46,338 nucleotides of DNA, taken from NCBI GenBank assembly GCA_002353295.1, contig DEJG01000022.1, positions 241,442 to 287,779 of the forward strand, written 5' to 3'. Below the pieces are notes generated by a model. That model had not been told where the DNA came from and searched no databases. It saw only the letters and a program-made list of their open reading frames with translations. Shown here piece by piece: positions 16,319 through 23,811 of this stretch (its first letter is position 1; every line of letters starts with the position of its first letter). This DNA is from Prevotella sp. UBA2754 (GTDB lineage: Bacteria; Bacteroidota; Bacteroidia; Bacteroidales; Bacteroidaceae). The position numbers and the translations under genes were made by a program.

Positions 16319-17221
16319 TTATCGTTTTATAAAATTCCAAATTCCTTTGATGACTGCTACAGCTAAGTCAGTCTTGCCTGTGAAGATATATTTTACCATA
16401 TCCCGTATAGCTACTACGCTTACCAGATAAGCATAGGTTAGGTATTTAGAGCCTCCTTGAATGTTACGTTGGGCAAAAAACAGACGGTTGCGGGTGGTAT
16501 AGAAAGTCTTGAGGGGAGATGTTTTTCCTGTCGTCTGACTCTCTTTATGGAAAACAGTGAGGGCAGGATCATACCAGATATCATAGCCAGCTTTTCGAAT
16601 CATCACCGACCAGTCAAGTTCCTCATAATAAAGGAAATAACATTCTGGCATCATGCCAACTTTTTCAATCACCTCTCGCTTCACCAGCATAGCGGCACCA
16701 TGTGCATATGGGGTAGAGTGCGGAGTATCGTATTGTCCTTTGTCTTCTTCCCCATAGGCAATGGTCTTATTACGGAGCGTAATGGAAGTCAGACGGGTAT
16801 ATCCTGCAAATTGTATAGGTTGGTGACCCCATGTGAATCGTATTTTGGGACAGACCATACCGATTTTATCGTCATTTTCCAGTCGATTAATCAATGGCAG
16901 AATCAAATCTCTTACCTCTAACCTCTTACCTCTAACCTCTAATAAGGTATCGTTATTTAAGAAAAAGAGATATTTCCCATGAGCAGCCTTTATACCAAGG
17001 TTATTGCCTCCAGCAAAACCGAGATTCTGGTCACTCCTAATAACCGTCACATGGGGAAAGCGTCTTTCTATTTCGGAAGCTTCATCCTGTGTGGAGGCAT
17101 TATCCACTACAATCACCTCTAATGACTTGTCATCAGCAGGTAATGACTCTATCAATTCGCAGGTGTCTTTCAGCCCGTTGTAATTGATGGTAATGATGGA
17201 TAATACTTTTTCAACTTCCAA
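16319..17221 (-). CDS. Glycosyltransferase family 2 (rhamnosyltransferase-like)
   Basis: About 300 residues. LSIITINYNGLKDTCELIES, VVDNASTQDE, NLGFAGGNNLGIKAA and FLNNDTLL place it in the GT2 group that contains dTDP-rhamnosyl and similar transferases. YYEELDWSVMIRKAGY is the catalytic-base region. Two oddities are seen. No ATG starts the frame: TTG at 17221 is the best available start, and it abuts a tandem array of 8-base units (17223-17254). After NNDTLL, the stretch EVRGKRLEVRD is encoded by 7-base tandem units (16911-16945), replacing what is usually a short loop. Both repeats could change expression or frame. Donor specificity is uncertain. Confidence 0.87.
   Translation of the reverse strand: MEVEKVLSIITINYNGLKDTCELIESLPADDKSLEVIVVDNASTQDEASEIERRFPHVTVIRSDQNLGFAGGNNLGIKAAHGKYLFFLNNDTLLEVRGKRLEVRDLILPLINRLENDDKIGMVCPKIRFTWGHQPIQFAGYTRLTSITLRNKTIAYGEEDKGQYDTPHSTPYAHGAAMLVKREVIEKVGMMPECYFLYYEELDWSVMIRKAGYDIWYDPALTVFHKESQTTGKTSPLKTFYTTRNRLFFAQRNIQGGSKYLTYAYLVSVVAIRDMVKYIFTGKTDLAVAVIKGIWNFIKR
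16911..16945 (-). repeat. 7-base tandem repeat inside a GT2 gene
   Basis: The plus-strand units are CTTACCT, CTAACCT, CTTACCT, CTAACCT and a decayed CTAATAA. They encode an inserted basic/acidic stretch after the NNDT motif. The period is 7, so slippage would frameshift the enzyme. Confidence 0.85.
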
Positions 17222-17222
17222 C

Positions 17223-17254
17223 TCTTCAATTTTTCAATTATTCAATTTTTCAAT
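17223..17254 (-). repeat. 8-base tandem repeat at the GT2 start
   Basis: The plus-strand units are TCTTCAAT, TTTTCAAT, TATTCAAT and TTTTCAAT. On the coding strand this is ATTGAAAA-type repeats running up to the TTG start of the GT2 gene, in the gap after the Wzy gene. It replaces the normal ribosome-binding and start region. Confidence 0.88.
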
Positions 17255-17259
17255 TCTTC

Positions 17260-18783
17260 TTATACTCTCGATGCTTTTTTCTTCTCTAGCTTCAATCGCT
17301 CTTTTTCTTCCTGGATGGCAAGTTCTTTAGCCTCATATTCTATCCATTCCTTCTCGATAAAGGGGAGAATATATACTATAGTTAAGCCACCATAGAAAAG
17401 TAGACAATTGGGGAATTGCGTCAAAACCTGGTTACCATATCCTCCCAACTGCATAGAAATAAAAGCACAACAAAATCCTGCCCCTATACCTCGAAGAGAC
17501 GGACTCTTTATTTTAAACATTGTAATCCAACACCCACCAAAGAACATCATTAACATTGTAATAATGAAAATGGTAATACCGATTCTGCCAGTTCTAAGCC
17601 ATATAAATACATATTCGGAATCTGGTGGTATTGTAGCCATGCGAGAATATTTATTATTGGCTGGTACATTTTCATAATTCATACCCAATCCAATACCCCA
17701 AGGTGCTTCTTTCATATATTTTCTCATGGTCTGTTGGTTGATAGTACGAACATTGGCAGAGGCATCACTCCTGTCAAAAACGGTTCGCATGCGTCGGATT
17801 TGTTGATTACCTTGTCCTATGTTTGTAAAGGCGAGAATAATGAATAGAAATCCAAATACGATAGAGACAATTGTGGCGATTTTGGCTGATTTAGATAAGA
17901 ATACATAAGTAATAATTCCCAATATCAAACAAGCCATAGCTGTACGGGTACCTGATTGGAACATAGCCCATGTACATCCTATTGCAGTAATCAAAAATAA
18001 GATACGTTGTTTTTTGATTTTATTGGTAATGGCAAAGATATAAAAGGCGACTGCCGTTGATGCAATACCAATACCAAAGCTTGCCGCATCATTATGAGTG
18101 GAAAAATATCTTATTAAAGTTCCACCGCTAAGGATGTGTGTTTTACTGCCTTGAATCCAAGCACTTTCAGCTGGGGAAAAACCAATATGTATTTGTTTCC
18201 ATGTATAGAAAACAGTAAACAAAGAAAAGACAGCCCAAACATATAAGTATTGAACTAATACTTTAGAGTTGTCAATATAGATACAAAAAACCAAGAAACA
18301 ATAAAGTAATTGGAATGCCATCAGACGGGCACCAGTATACCATGCTCCAATGTTAATACCCAATCCACAAGTGTCATTTAGTATTTCCAAAGTACAAAAT
18401 CCACACCACATAATTAAGGCATATAACATCAGGTTTGCTGTTCTTTCAAAATGGGGCGTTCGTCGGGCATCAATAATTGCTATTCCTAATAGGAGAATTT
18501 CTAACATCTCATTATATAGAGACATAGGAATTCCCGATGGCAACCATTCGTTTTTATTAAACCATTGGATAAAGTAGTTAACGAAGAATAATGTCCAGAA
18601 TGCAGCCATACGATATTTGAAAGCAAAATAGGCTGCAATAATAATTATTGGTGAACAACATATAAATGCAAATGCTGAAAAGCCTGCATAGATGAATTCG
18701 TATATGGCAAGACCAAACAAGAGAAAGAGCAATAATGCTCTTCCTCCGGTTTCTTGCTTGTATGTTGCAAAATCCTTTATCAT
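17260..18783 (-). CDS. O-antigen ligase/polymerase-like protein (Wzy)
   Basis: 507 residues with about 11-12 membrane segments and a large periplasmic loop, as expected for the Wzy/WaaL superfamily. Motifs include the N-terminal run of short hydrophobic segments, the GTRTAMACLILG segment near residue 280, and the loop IRRMRTVFDRSDASANVRT with its follow-on APWGIGLGMNYEN. Such proteins join flipped repeat units into polymer. The C-terminus ends in a charged tail rich in Glu and Lys. The start codon directly follows the Wzc-like stop (18783/18784). Wzy is preferred over ligase because Wzx and a chain-length protein are in the same operon, but sequence alone does not separate them. Confidence 0.85.
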   Translation of the reverse strand: MIKDFATYKQETGGRALLLFLLFGLAIYEFIYAGFSAFAFICCSPIIIIAAYFAFKYRMAAFWTLFFVNYFIQWFNKNEWLPSGIPMSLYNEMLEILLLGIAIIDARRTPHFERTANLMLYALIMWCGFCTLEILNDTCGLGINIGAWYTGARLMAFQLLYCFLVFCIYIDNSKVLVQYLYVWAVFSLFTVFYTWKQIHIGFSPAESAWIQGSKTHILSGGTLIRYFSTHNDAASFGIGIASTAVAFYIFAITNKIKKQRILFLITAIGCTWAMFQSGTRTAMACLILGIITYVFLSKSAKIATIVSIVFGFLFIILAFTNIGQGNQQIRRMRTVFDRSDASANVRTINQQTMRKYMKEAPWGIGLGMNYENVPANNKYSRMATIPPDSEYVFIWLRTGRIGITIFIITMLMMFFGGCWITMFKIKSPSLRGIGAGFCCAFISMQLGGYGNQVLTQFPNCLLFYGGLTIVYILPFIEKEWIEYEAKELAIQEEKERLKLEKKKASRV

Positions 18784-20967
18784 TTATTTGGCATGGTTGT
18801 TCTCTGTTGCCGTCAGGCCTAATTGGGACATGCGATATACGAAATTGTTGAACTTGGTATAAGGTGGCAACTGACCGACGAACTCCTCAACAGCATAGCG
18901 GCTTGCCTCGGTGAGGTACATAAAGAGAGTATTCTTATGCTCTTCATCCAACATCGCCTCGACTTCCTTCAGTGCTTTCTGGTCGACATCCTTCCATGTG
19001 CGGTTGGCACGGGTGACCATTAAGTTGACAGTTGCCATATTCAATAGGGCGGGGGAGATAGAGTTCTCATCCAAGTTTGGATACTCTATAATAGCAATTT
19101 CCTCAGGGAGAATATCAGGACAAAGATCCTTGATGCCATTCGCCATGATAAATTTGCTATCTTCGGCAAGGAAGTCTTCATCGTAGGTCAGGCGACGAAC
19201 CTGAAGACCGATAGATATCCAGTAGTTCTCCAACTCTTGTGCAAGGAAACTCTTACCATTGCCTGAGTCCGTGGAAATGAGGTTCAATACGTTCTGCTGT
19301 CCTTCCTTGAACTTGGGCAGCAATGCTTTGCTGAGCTGACGGAGTGACATGTCTGCAATCGTCTTGTTGAAACGGCGATAACGTAAGTTACTTTCCTTAG
19401 GATAGCAACCCATGACGGGTATCTTGGTGATACGTTCTGAACGCATTCGGTCACGTAAGGTGCGGTCAAGTAGTTCGATAATGAAGAACCAAAGTGCCGT
19501 CAACATAAAGGTTAACAAGAATGCTCCCAACAAAATCATCAGACGGTTGGTGGGCTGAGCGTTCAATGGGAACATTGGGGGGTTCAGCACACGAAGTGTT
19601 GCCGTTGACATTTGCAAGTTCTTTTGGCGCAGACGAGCGGCATTCAGTGCTTTCAGCATCTCCATATAGTTGCCTTCCACAAACCCGATATGGCGTGCCT
19701 TACGATCAAGCGTAGCACCGATAGGAGAATAGAATAGGTATTGGCGATCCAAATTTTGCTTCATGATGTCTGTGGCAGACATCTCAGCTCGTGCCTTTTC
19801 CATCAGCAACATCTGTTCCAACCATCTGCCAATCATATCACTGGCTTTCACACCCGTCTCGGTGCTATAAGTGCCTGCCTCAATTTCTTTTGTGAGGTCT
19901 TTGACGCTATTGGTGGTGGCTGTCAGTTCACGCTGTGCCTTTTGCATCTCTTCCTGAGCTTCGTTATTGAGGTCACCTCCTTCACCGCCCATTAGACGGA
20001 GGTTTGAGATACGAGACTGCAGACGGGAAATATCCTTAATCTTATCCGTAAATTGTTTGTTGGCACGAATGACACGGGCACGGTCACCTAACTGTCGCTC
20101 CAAATAGTCCATCAATGCCTTGGAAGTGGTGTAATCCATCAACTGTTGGTTTCGGAAGTTCTGTTGTTGTGCTTCCAAGATTGACAACTGCCTAGTTTGC
20201 TCACCATAGTTAATAATACGCTTGGAGATATTATAGCGAATTAGATCGTCCTCGGCACCTGTCAAAATACGATACAGACGAGCTACCTCACGTTCAAAGA
20301 ATTTGATGACATTGTTGGTTTCACCAAAACGAATTTGTTGATAGTGGCGAGCAAATACTTCATTCAAAATATCCAAAGTATTATAAGCGACACCTGCGTC
20401 GTTTGCCGAGTAACCGATATCAATAATATCGCTACCTTTTAGTTGTAAGACTTTTAAACGTGCTGTAATATTATTAATGCCAAAATAGGGGTGGTAATTT
20501 AATAGACCGAATAAATAGTTTGCCTGATTGGGCTTTTCGTATGCTTTTAGATTGGCATAGGTCGCAGATTCACTGTTGTGGTTAATCAGTGCTTTTACAT
20601 CAGCAGGAACAGTGGCATTCAATTGGCGGAAATGCTCGGCAGAAATATAATTATTGTCCTTGTTGGGGTTGCCATACATCATACAACGTGCAAACAAACG
20701 AAGAGAAACCTCACGGATGGTGTTCTCCGTCGTGATAATCAGCATCAAGTTATTGATATTGGTTTGGGGGTTTCCTCCAGCAACGCCTGTGCCACCTTCA
20801 ATGTTATAGCCGGTAATCATGCCCGTATAGATGGTCGTATTGGTATCGTAGATACGTTCCATATTACGGGTCAAGAACCAAGCGACAATTAAGGCAATCA
20901 GTGGTAAGATAACCAGATACCAGCGTATCTTGTATAAAAACCGAACGATATATCTAAATAAATCCAT
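18784..20967 (-). CDS. Wzc-like chain-length determinant with degenerate kinase domain
   Basis: 727 residues: membrane segment 1 (about 16-34), a long periplasmic region with coiled coil (about 200-440), membrane segment 2 (about 475-500) and a C-terminal cytoplasmic domain. The last resembles a BY-kinase: ISTDSGNGKSFLAQEL (about 560-575) is a Walker A motif. However, the usual Walker A' (DxDxR) is not seen, because the equivalent stretch reads VRRLTYDEDF. The Walker B position reads IAIIEYPNLD, and there is no C-terminal Tyr cluster. Wzc proteins control polymer length and link synthesis to export. It follows the TolC-like gene by 11 bases. Chain-length function is well supported by the family; kinase activity is doubtful. 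Confidence 0.88.
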   Translation of the reverse strand: MDLFRYIVRFLYKIRWYLVILPLIALIVAWFLTRNMERIYDTNTTIYTGMITGYNIEGGTGVAGGNPQTNINNLMLIITTENTIREVSLRLFARCMMYGNPNKDNNYISAEHFRQLNATVPADVKALINHNSESATYANLKAYEKPNQANYLFGLLNYHPYFGINNITARLKVLQLKGSDIIDIGYSANDAGVAYNTLDILNEVFARHYQQIRFGETNNVIKFFEREVARLYRILTGAEDDLIRYNISKRIINYGEQTRQLSILEAQQQNFRNQQLMDYTTSKALMDYLERQLGDRARVIRANKQFTDKIKDISRLQSRISNLRLMGGEGGDLNNEAQEEMQKAQRELTATTNSVKDLTKEIEAGTYSTETGVKASDMIGRWLEQMLLMEKARAEMSATDIMKQNLDRQYLFYSPIGATLDRKARHIGFVEGNYMEMLKALNAARLRQKNLQMSTATLRVLNPPMFPLNAQPTNRLMILLGAFLLTFMLTALWFFIIELLDRTLRDRMRSERITKIPVMGCYPKESNLRYRRFNKTIADMSLRQLSKALLPKFKEGQQNVLNLISTDSGNGKSFLAQELENYWISIGLQVRRLTYDEDFLAEDSKFIMANGIKDLCPDILPEEIAIIEYPNLDENSISPALLNMATVNLMVTRANRTWKDVDQKALKEVEAMLDEEHKNTLFMYLTEASRYAVEEFVGQLPPYTKFNNFVYRMSQLGLTATENNHAK

Positions 20968-20978
20968 AGTCTTCTGAT

Positions 20979-22010
20979 TTAACGTTTTCTACTATTTTTC
21001 TCGTATGCTCGTGCTGCTTTGGCAGATTTTGCAGCCTCTCGTGCCGCAACTCTGTCTGATTTTGCCTTTGCTTCTTTCTCTGCTTTCTCTAATTGCTGAT
21101 AGCGTTTTTCATCAGCTTTAACCTCTTTTGCTATGCGCTTTTCCAATGCCTTGTTTTCACGACGGATTTGTTTTTCTGATTTGTGAATAGTGCCGTCCAA
21201 GGTCACTTCGGTGGTCGCATTGGTGATGATTGGAGTGCGGGAGATGATTTCCAAAGTAAGAATATCTTGGATGATGGAAGTTTGTAATGCCTGATAGGAT
21301 TGTACGACACTTAGCTCGTGCATCTTCGTCCATGCATAATCTTCAATATTCATATTCCCTTGGTGAAAGTCCTCTTGGTTCAAGGCACCTGCACCTTGAT
21401 AGGCTGCCGCACCTTCACTGGCGGTTTTTAGGGTAACTAGATTATTGGTGATTTTAGCATATAATGTGCTTATCTGAAGTTTAAGTTCATCATATTTGAT
21501 GTCCTTTTCCAGTTTTGCTTTATCGGCTTCTAATCGTTTACGTTTAATAGAAGGAGCCCAGTCTAAAATATCTTCTAATGGCACATTCAAGTTTACTCCA
21601 ACGTTCCAATAGGACTGTTCCGTACCATTTTTGGATTCAAAAATAGGTACAAAATTCATGGTACCCGTCTGGTTGTTGGTCATTTGCCCATATACGTCAG
21701 TTTTACCATAGCTGTAGCTGGCATGAGCATGAACGTATGAGAAAATATGGCGCTTCTGTTGGGCAACAGCCGCTTTAGCCAACTGTTCGCTTTTCTCCAT
21801 TGACAGAATGCTGGGATTTTGCTTGGCATTCTCAAACAGTACCGACAAAGGGGGCAAATGGAATGTGGAGAAATTCAGTGTACTTTCCTCGCTGGAGTCA
21901 AAAAATCCTGCACTGATACCGCTTTCGTCTAGGGATTGGGCAAAAGTCGTGAAACTGATGCCTATAGCTGGTATAAGGAGTAGTAAACGTTTTATTTTGT
22001 TCATTTTCAA
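20979..22010 (-). CDS. TolC-family outer-membrane protein (short)
   Basis: 343 residues with a signal peptide (LLLLIPAIGISFTTFAQS). The middle has a TolC-like helix (LFENAKQNPSILSMEKS), a predicted beta segment (HASYSYGKTDVYG to WNVGVNLNVPL) and another helix (KAKLEKDIKYDELKLQI). TolC proteins normally have two such repeats and 430-490 residues; here only one is complete. The C-terminal 60 residues are almost all Lys, Glu, Arg and Ala and should form a coiled coil. It lies between the phosphoglycosyl transferase and Wzc-like genes, where a Wza export gene would normally be expected. It is a candidate outer-membrane component for the polymer. The start may be the Met at 22010 or at 22004. Confidence 0.8.
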   Translation of the reverse strand: MKMNKIKRLLLLIPAIGISFTTFAQSLDESGISAGFFDSSEESTLNFSTFHLPPLSVLFENAKQNPSILSMEKSEQLAKAAVAQQKRHIFSYVHAHASYSYGKTDVYGQMTNNQTGTMNFVPIFESKNGTEQSYWNVGVNLNVPLEDILDWAPSIKRKRLEADKAKLEKDIKYDELKLQISTLYAKITNNLVTLKTASEGAAAYQGAGALNQEDFHQGNMNIEDYAWTKMHELSVVQSYQALQTSIIQDILTLEIISRTPIITNATTEVTLDGTIHKSEKQIRRENKALEKRIAKEVKADEKRYQQLEKAEKEAKAKSDRVAAREAAKSAKAARAYEKNSRKR

Positions 22011-22030
22011 AATCGGTTAGACTATTTCGA

Positions 22031-23236
22031 TTATACGTTTTCTTTTTGTACGAAAGCAAAGAGGGTACGGAAGATAATTTTCATATCGAGTATGAAATTG
22101 TAAGTCTGCCCGTATGTGATATCCAATTGCTTGCGTTCTTCTGCAGACATGTTGCCACCTTTACCGCGTTCTTCAACCTGCCAAAGGCCTGTGAGTCCAG
22201 CAGGTGCCATGAAGCGGTCGATACTGGTATCGGCAGTGAGCTTCTCTGCCTCGTAGAGCGGGAGAGGACGGTTGCCGACAACCGACATGTCACCCTTGAG
22301 AATGTTGAAAAGTTGCGGAAGTTCGTCGATGCTGAATTTACGAATGAAATGTCCCACCTTCGTAATACGTGGGTCGTTCTCAATCTTTACAAAGGCATTA
22401 TTGATTTCTTCCTCTTTCTGCTTGTTGAAATCGCTTTCTGCAACAACAAAATCATCGCCAATCAGCATAATCTCGTCATCACTGATCATCATCTCTGATT
22501 CCATGCCCATATCTAGCATATCCTGTTCAGCTTCTTCACCAAGGGGAGCGGTGATAGTCTTGTGCTCATCCTCTTCTTCTTCTTTCTCTGCATACTGATT
22601 ATTAGTCTTGCTCAGGTCTTTTAAACGCTCCTCTGCATCTGTGTACATACTGCGGAATTTCAGGAAGTCGAAAATGGTATAGTTAGTGCCTACACGCTTA
22701 GACTTAAACAATACAGGCCCCTTGCTTTCCAATTTGATGGCAATAGCAGTCAAAATAAAGATGGGTGAGAGGATGATGATGGCCAAACTGGAGAAGACAA
22801 TGTCGAAAAGACGCTTCCATACAGGAATTTTGAATTTGAGAATCTTGTATTTGGGAGCTTCGTCGTCAAAGAGAATATTCTCACGATCGGAGATGAACTG
22901 TATCTTCTTGTTTAATGCCGTCACAGAAGCATCTTTGTTAATAGTGTCATTGACACCGCACTTCATATAGACTTTGCGATCCTCCTCCGACATGTCGTCT
23001 GTCAGAAGAATGATATAGACATTACGGCATTTCTTGCGGAGATAGGTGATGGCTGTAATGTCTTCACTACGGACATTACGCTCAAAGAATACAATAAAAT
23101 GCTCATTGGATACATGAGGCGTACAAACCTGAGCTGCATCCTTATAGGCATTTGTCATGCGGACTAATTGTCCGGGAATGTATTTGAGCCTTTCTTGTGT
23201 CTTTGGATTGTTACCTAAGTAAACAACACCTATCAT
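22031..23236 (-). CDS. Pseudo-receiver-phosphoglycosyl transferase (WcaJ/PglC-like)
   Basis: 401 residues. Residues 1-115 resemble a response-regulator receiver domain, but the phospho-acceptor Asp position is Glu (E52 in HFIVFFERNV) and the acidic pair is N9-N10. T79 and K101 are kept. A membrane anchor follows (about 145-168, RLFDIVFSSLAIIILSPIF), then a bacterial sugar-transferase domain with KFRSM, an acidic insert of about 60 residues, and IDELPQLFNILKGDMSVVG. The Asp-Glu of DELPQ is the catalytic pair known from PglC. The enzyme would move a sugar phosphate onto undecaprenyl phosphate and start repeat-unit synthesis. It follows a canonical receiver gene by 20 bases. The phosphomimic idea is inference. 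Confidence 0.9.
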   Translation of the reverse strand: MIGVVYLGNNPKTQERLKYIPGQLVRMTNAYKDAAQVCTPHVSNEHFIVFFERNVRSEDITAITYLRKKCRNVYIILLTDDMSEEDRKVYMKCGVNDTINKDASVTALNKKIQFISDRENILFDDEAPKYKILKFKIPVWKRLFDIVFSSLAIIILSPIFILTAIAIKLESKGPVLFKSKRVGTNYTIFDFLKFRSMYTDAEERLKDLSKTNNQYAEKEEEEDEHKTITAPLGEEAEQDMLDMGMESEMMISDDEIMLIGDDFVVAESDFNKQKEEEINNAFVKIENDPRITKVGHFIRKFSIDELPQLFNILKGDMSVVGNRPLPLYEAEKLTADTSIDRFMAPAGLTGLWQVEERGKGGNMSAEERKQLDITYGQTYNFILDMKIIFRTLFAFVQKENV

Positions 23237-23256
23237 AATATATTAATGTATGTATA

Positions 23257-23625
23257 TTAGTTGGGAAGGATCTTTTTGACACGAATCTTTAATTCCATGG
23301 GGTTAAAGGGCTTCACGATATAATCGACAGCACCTATCTCCAACAAACGAATGCGCTCACTAGTAGAGTCTTCGCTTGAAAGCATAATGACGGGAATGTG
23401 ACGAAACAGCTCGTTCTGCTTGATCCACTCCAGAAAATCGTCTCCACGCATACCTGGCATACGAATATCAGATATAATAAGATCAGGTGTGTTACCGGCC
23501 TGAAGCCATTTAACACCTTGTAATCCATCAGGCAACCACTGTACATCATAGTCGCTCATTAGATAGATAGAGAGTACTTTCGCTATCGTCTCTTTGTCGT
23601 CAAGTATTAGTATTTTTTTCTTCAT
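23257..23625 (-). CDS. Stand-alone response-regulator receiver (CheY-like)
   Basis: 122 residues, a single receiver domain with no output domain. All key residues are present: D9-D10, phospho-acceptor D53 in LIISDIRMPG, S83 in IMLSSED, and K105 in IVKPF. It is the first gene of the exopolysaccharide operon, with a good promoter upstream (23668-23701). The next gene starts with a receiver-like domain that lacks the acceptor Asp. A simple reading is that this protein relays a histidine-kinase signal to the synthesis machinery, possibly by binding the pseudo-receiver. No kinase gene is nearby. Confidence 0.93.
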   Translation of the reverse strand: MKKKILILDDKETIAKVLSIYLMSDYDVQWLPDGLQGVKWLQAGNTPDLIISDIRMPGMRGDDFLEWIKQNELFRHIPVIMLSSEDSTSERIRLLEIGAVDYIVKPFNPMELKIRVKKILPN

Positions 23626-23667
23626 ATATGAATATAACTTAGTCTTCGGTTATGTTATTCTAATGTG

Positions 23668-23701
23668 CAAAGGTAAAAAATTATTTTTAATTGTAGTCAA
23701 A
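23668..23701 (-). promoter_or_regulatory. Promoter of the exopolysaccharide operon
   Basis: On the minus strand, TTTG (plus-strand CAAA at 23698-23701) and TACCTTTG (CAAAGGTA at 23668-23675) are separated by 22 bases. The leader to the receiver start codon is about 35 bases. Confidence 0.7.
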
Positions 23702-23811
23702 TAATAATAAAAAAATGCGAAAAAAAAGGAAAAAAGTTGCAATTTAGAAATATTTTAGGGAATTTTGGGGTGTAAAACGTTATATTTAATGAAACGATAT
23801 TTTAATTAATT

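Noticed and set aside
23712..23811. Promoter for xylB
   Set aside because: Only imperfect boxes (TATATTTA, TATTTTAG) without a matching -33 are seen, so none is called.
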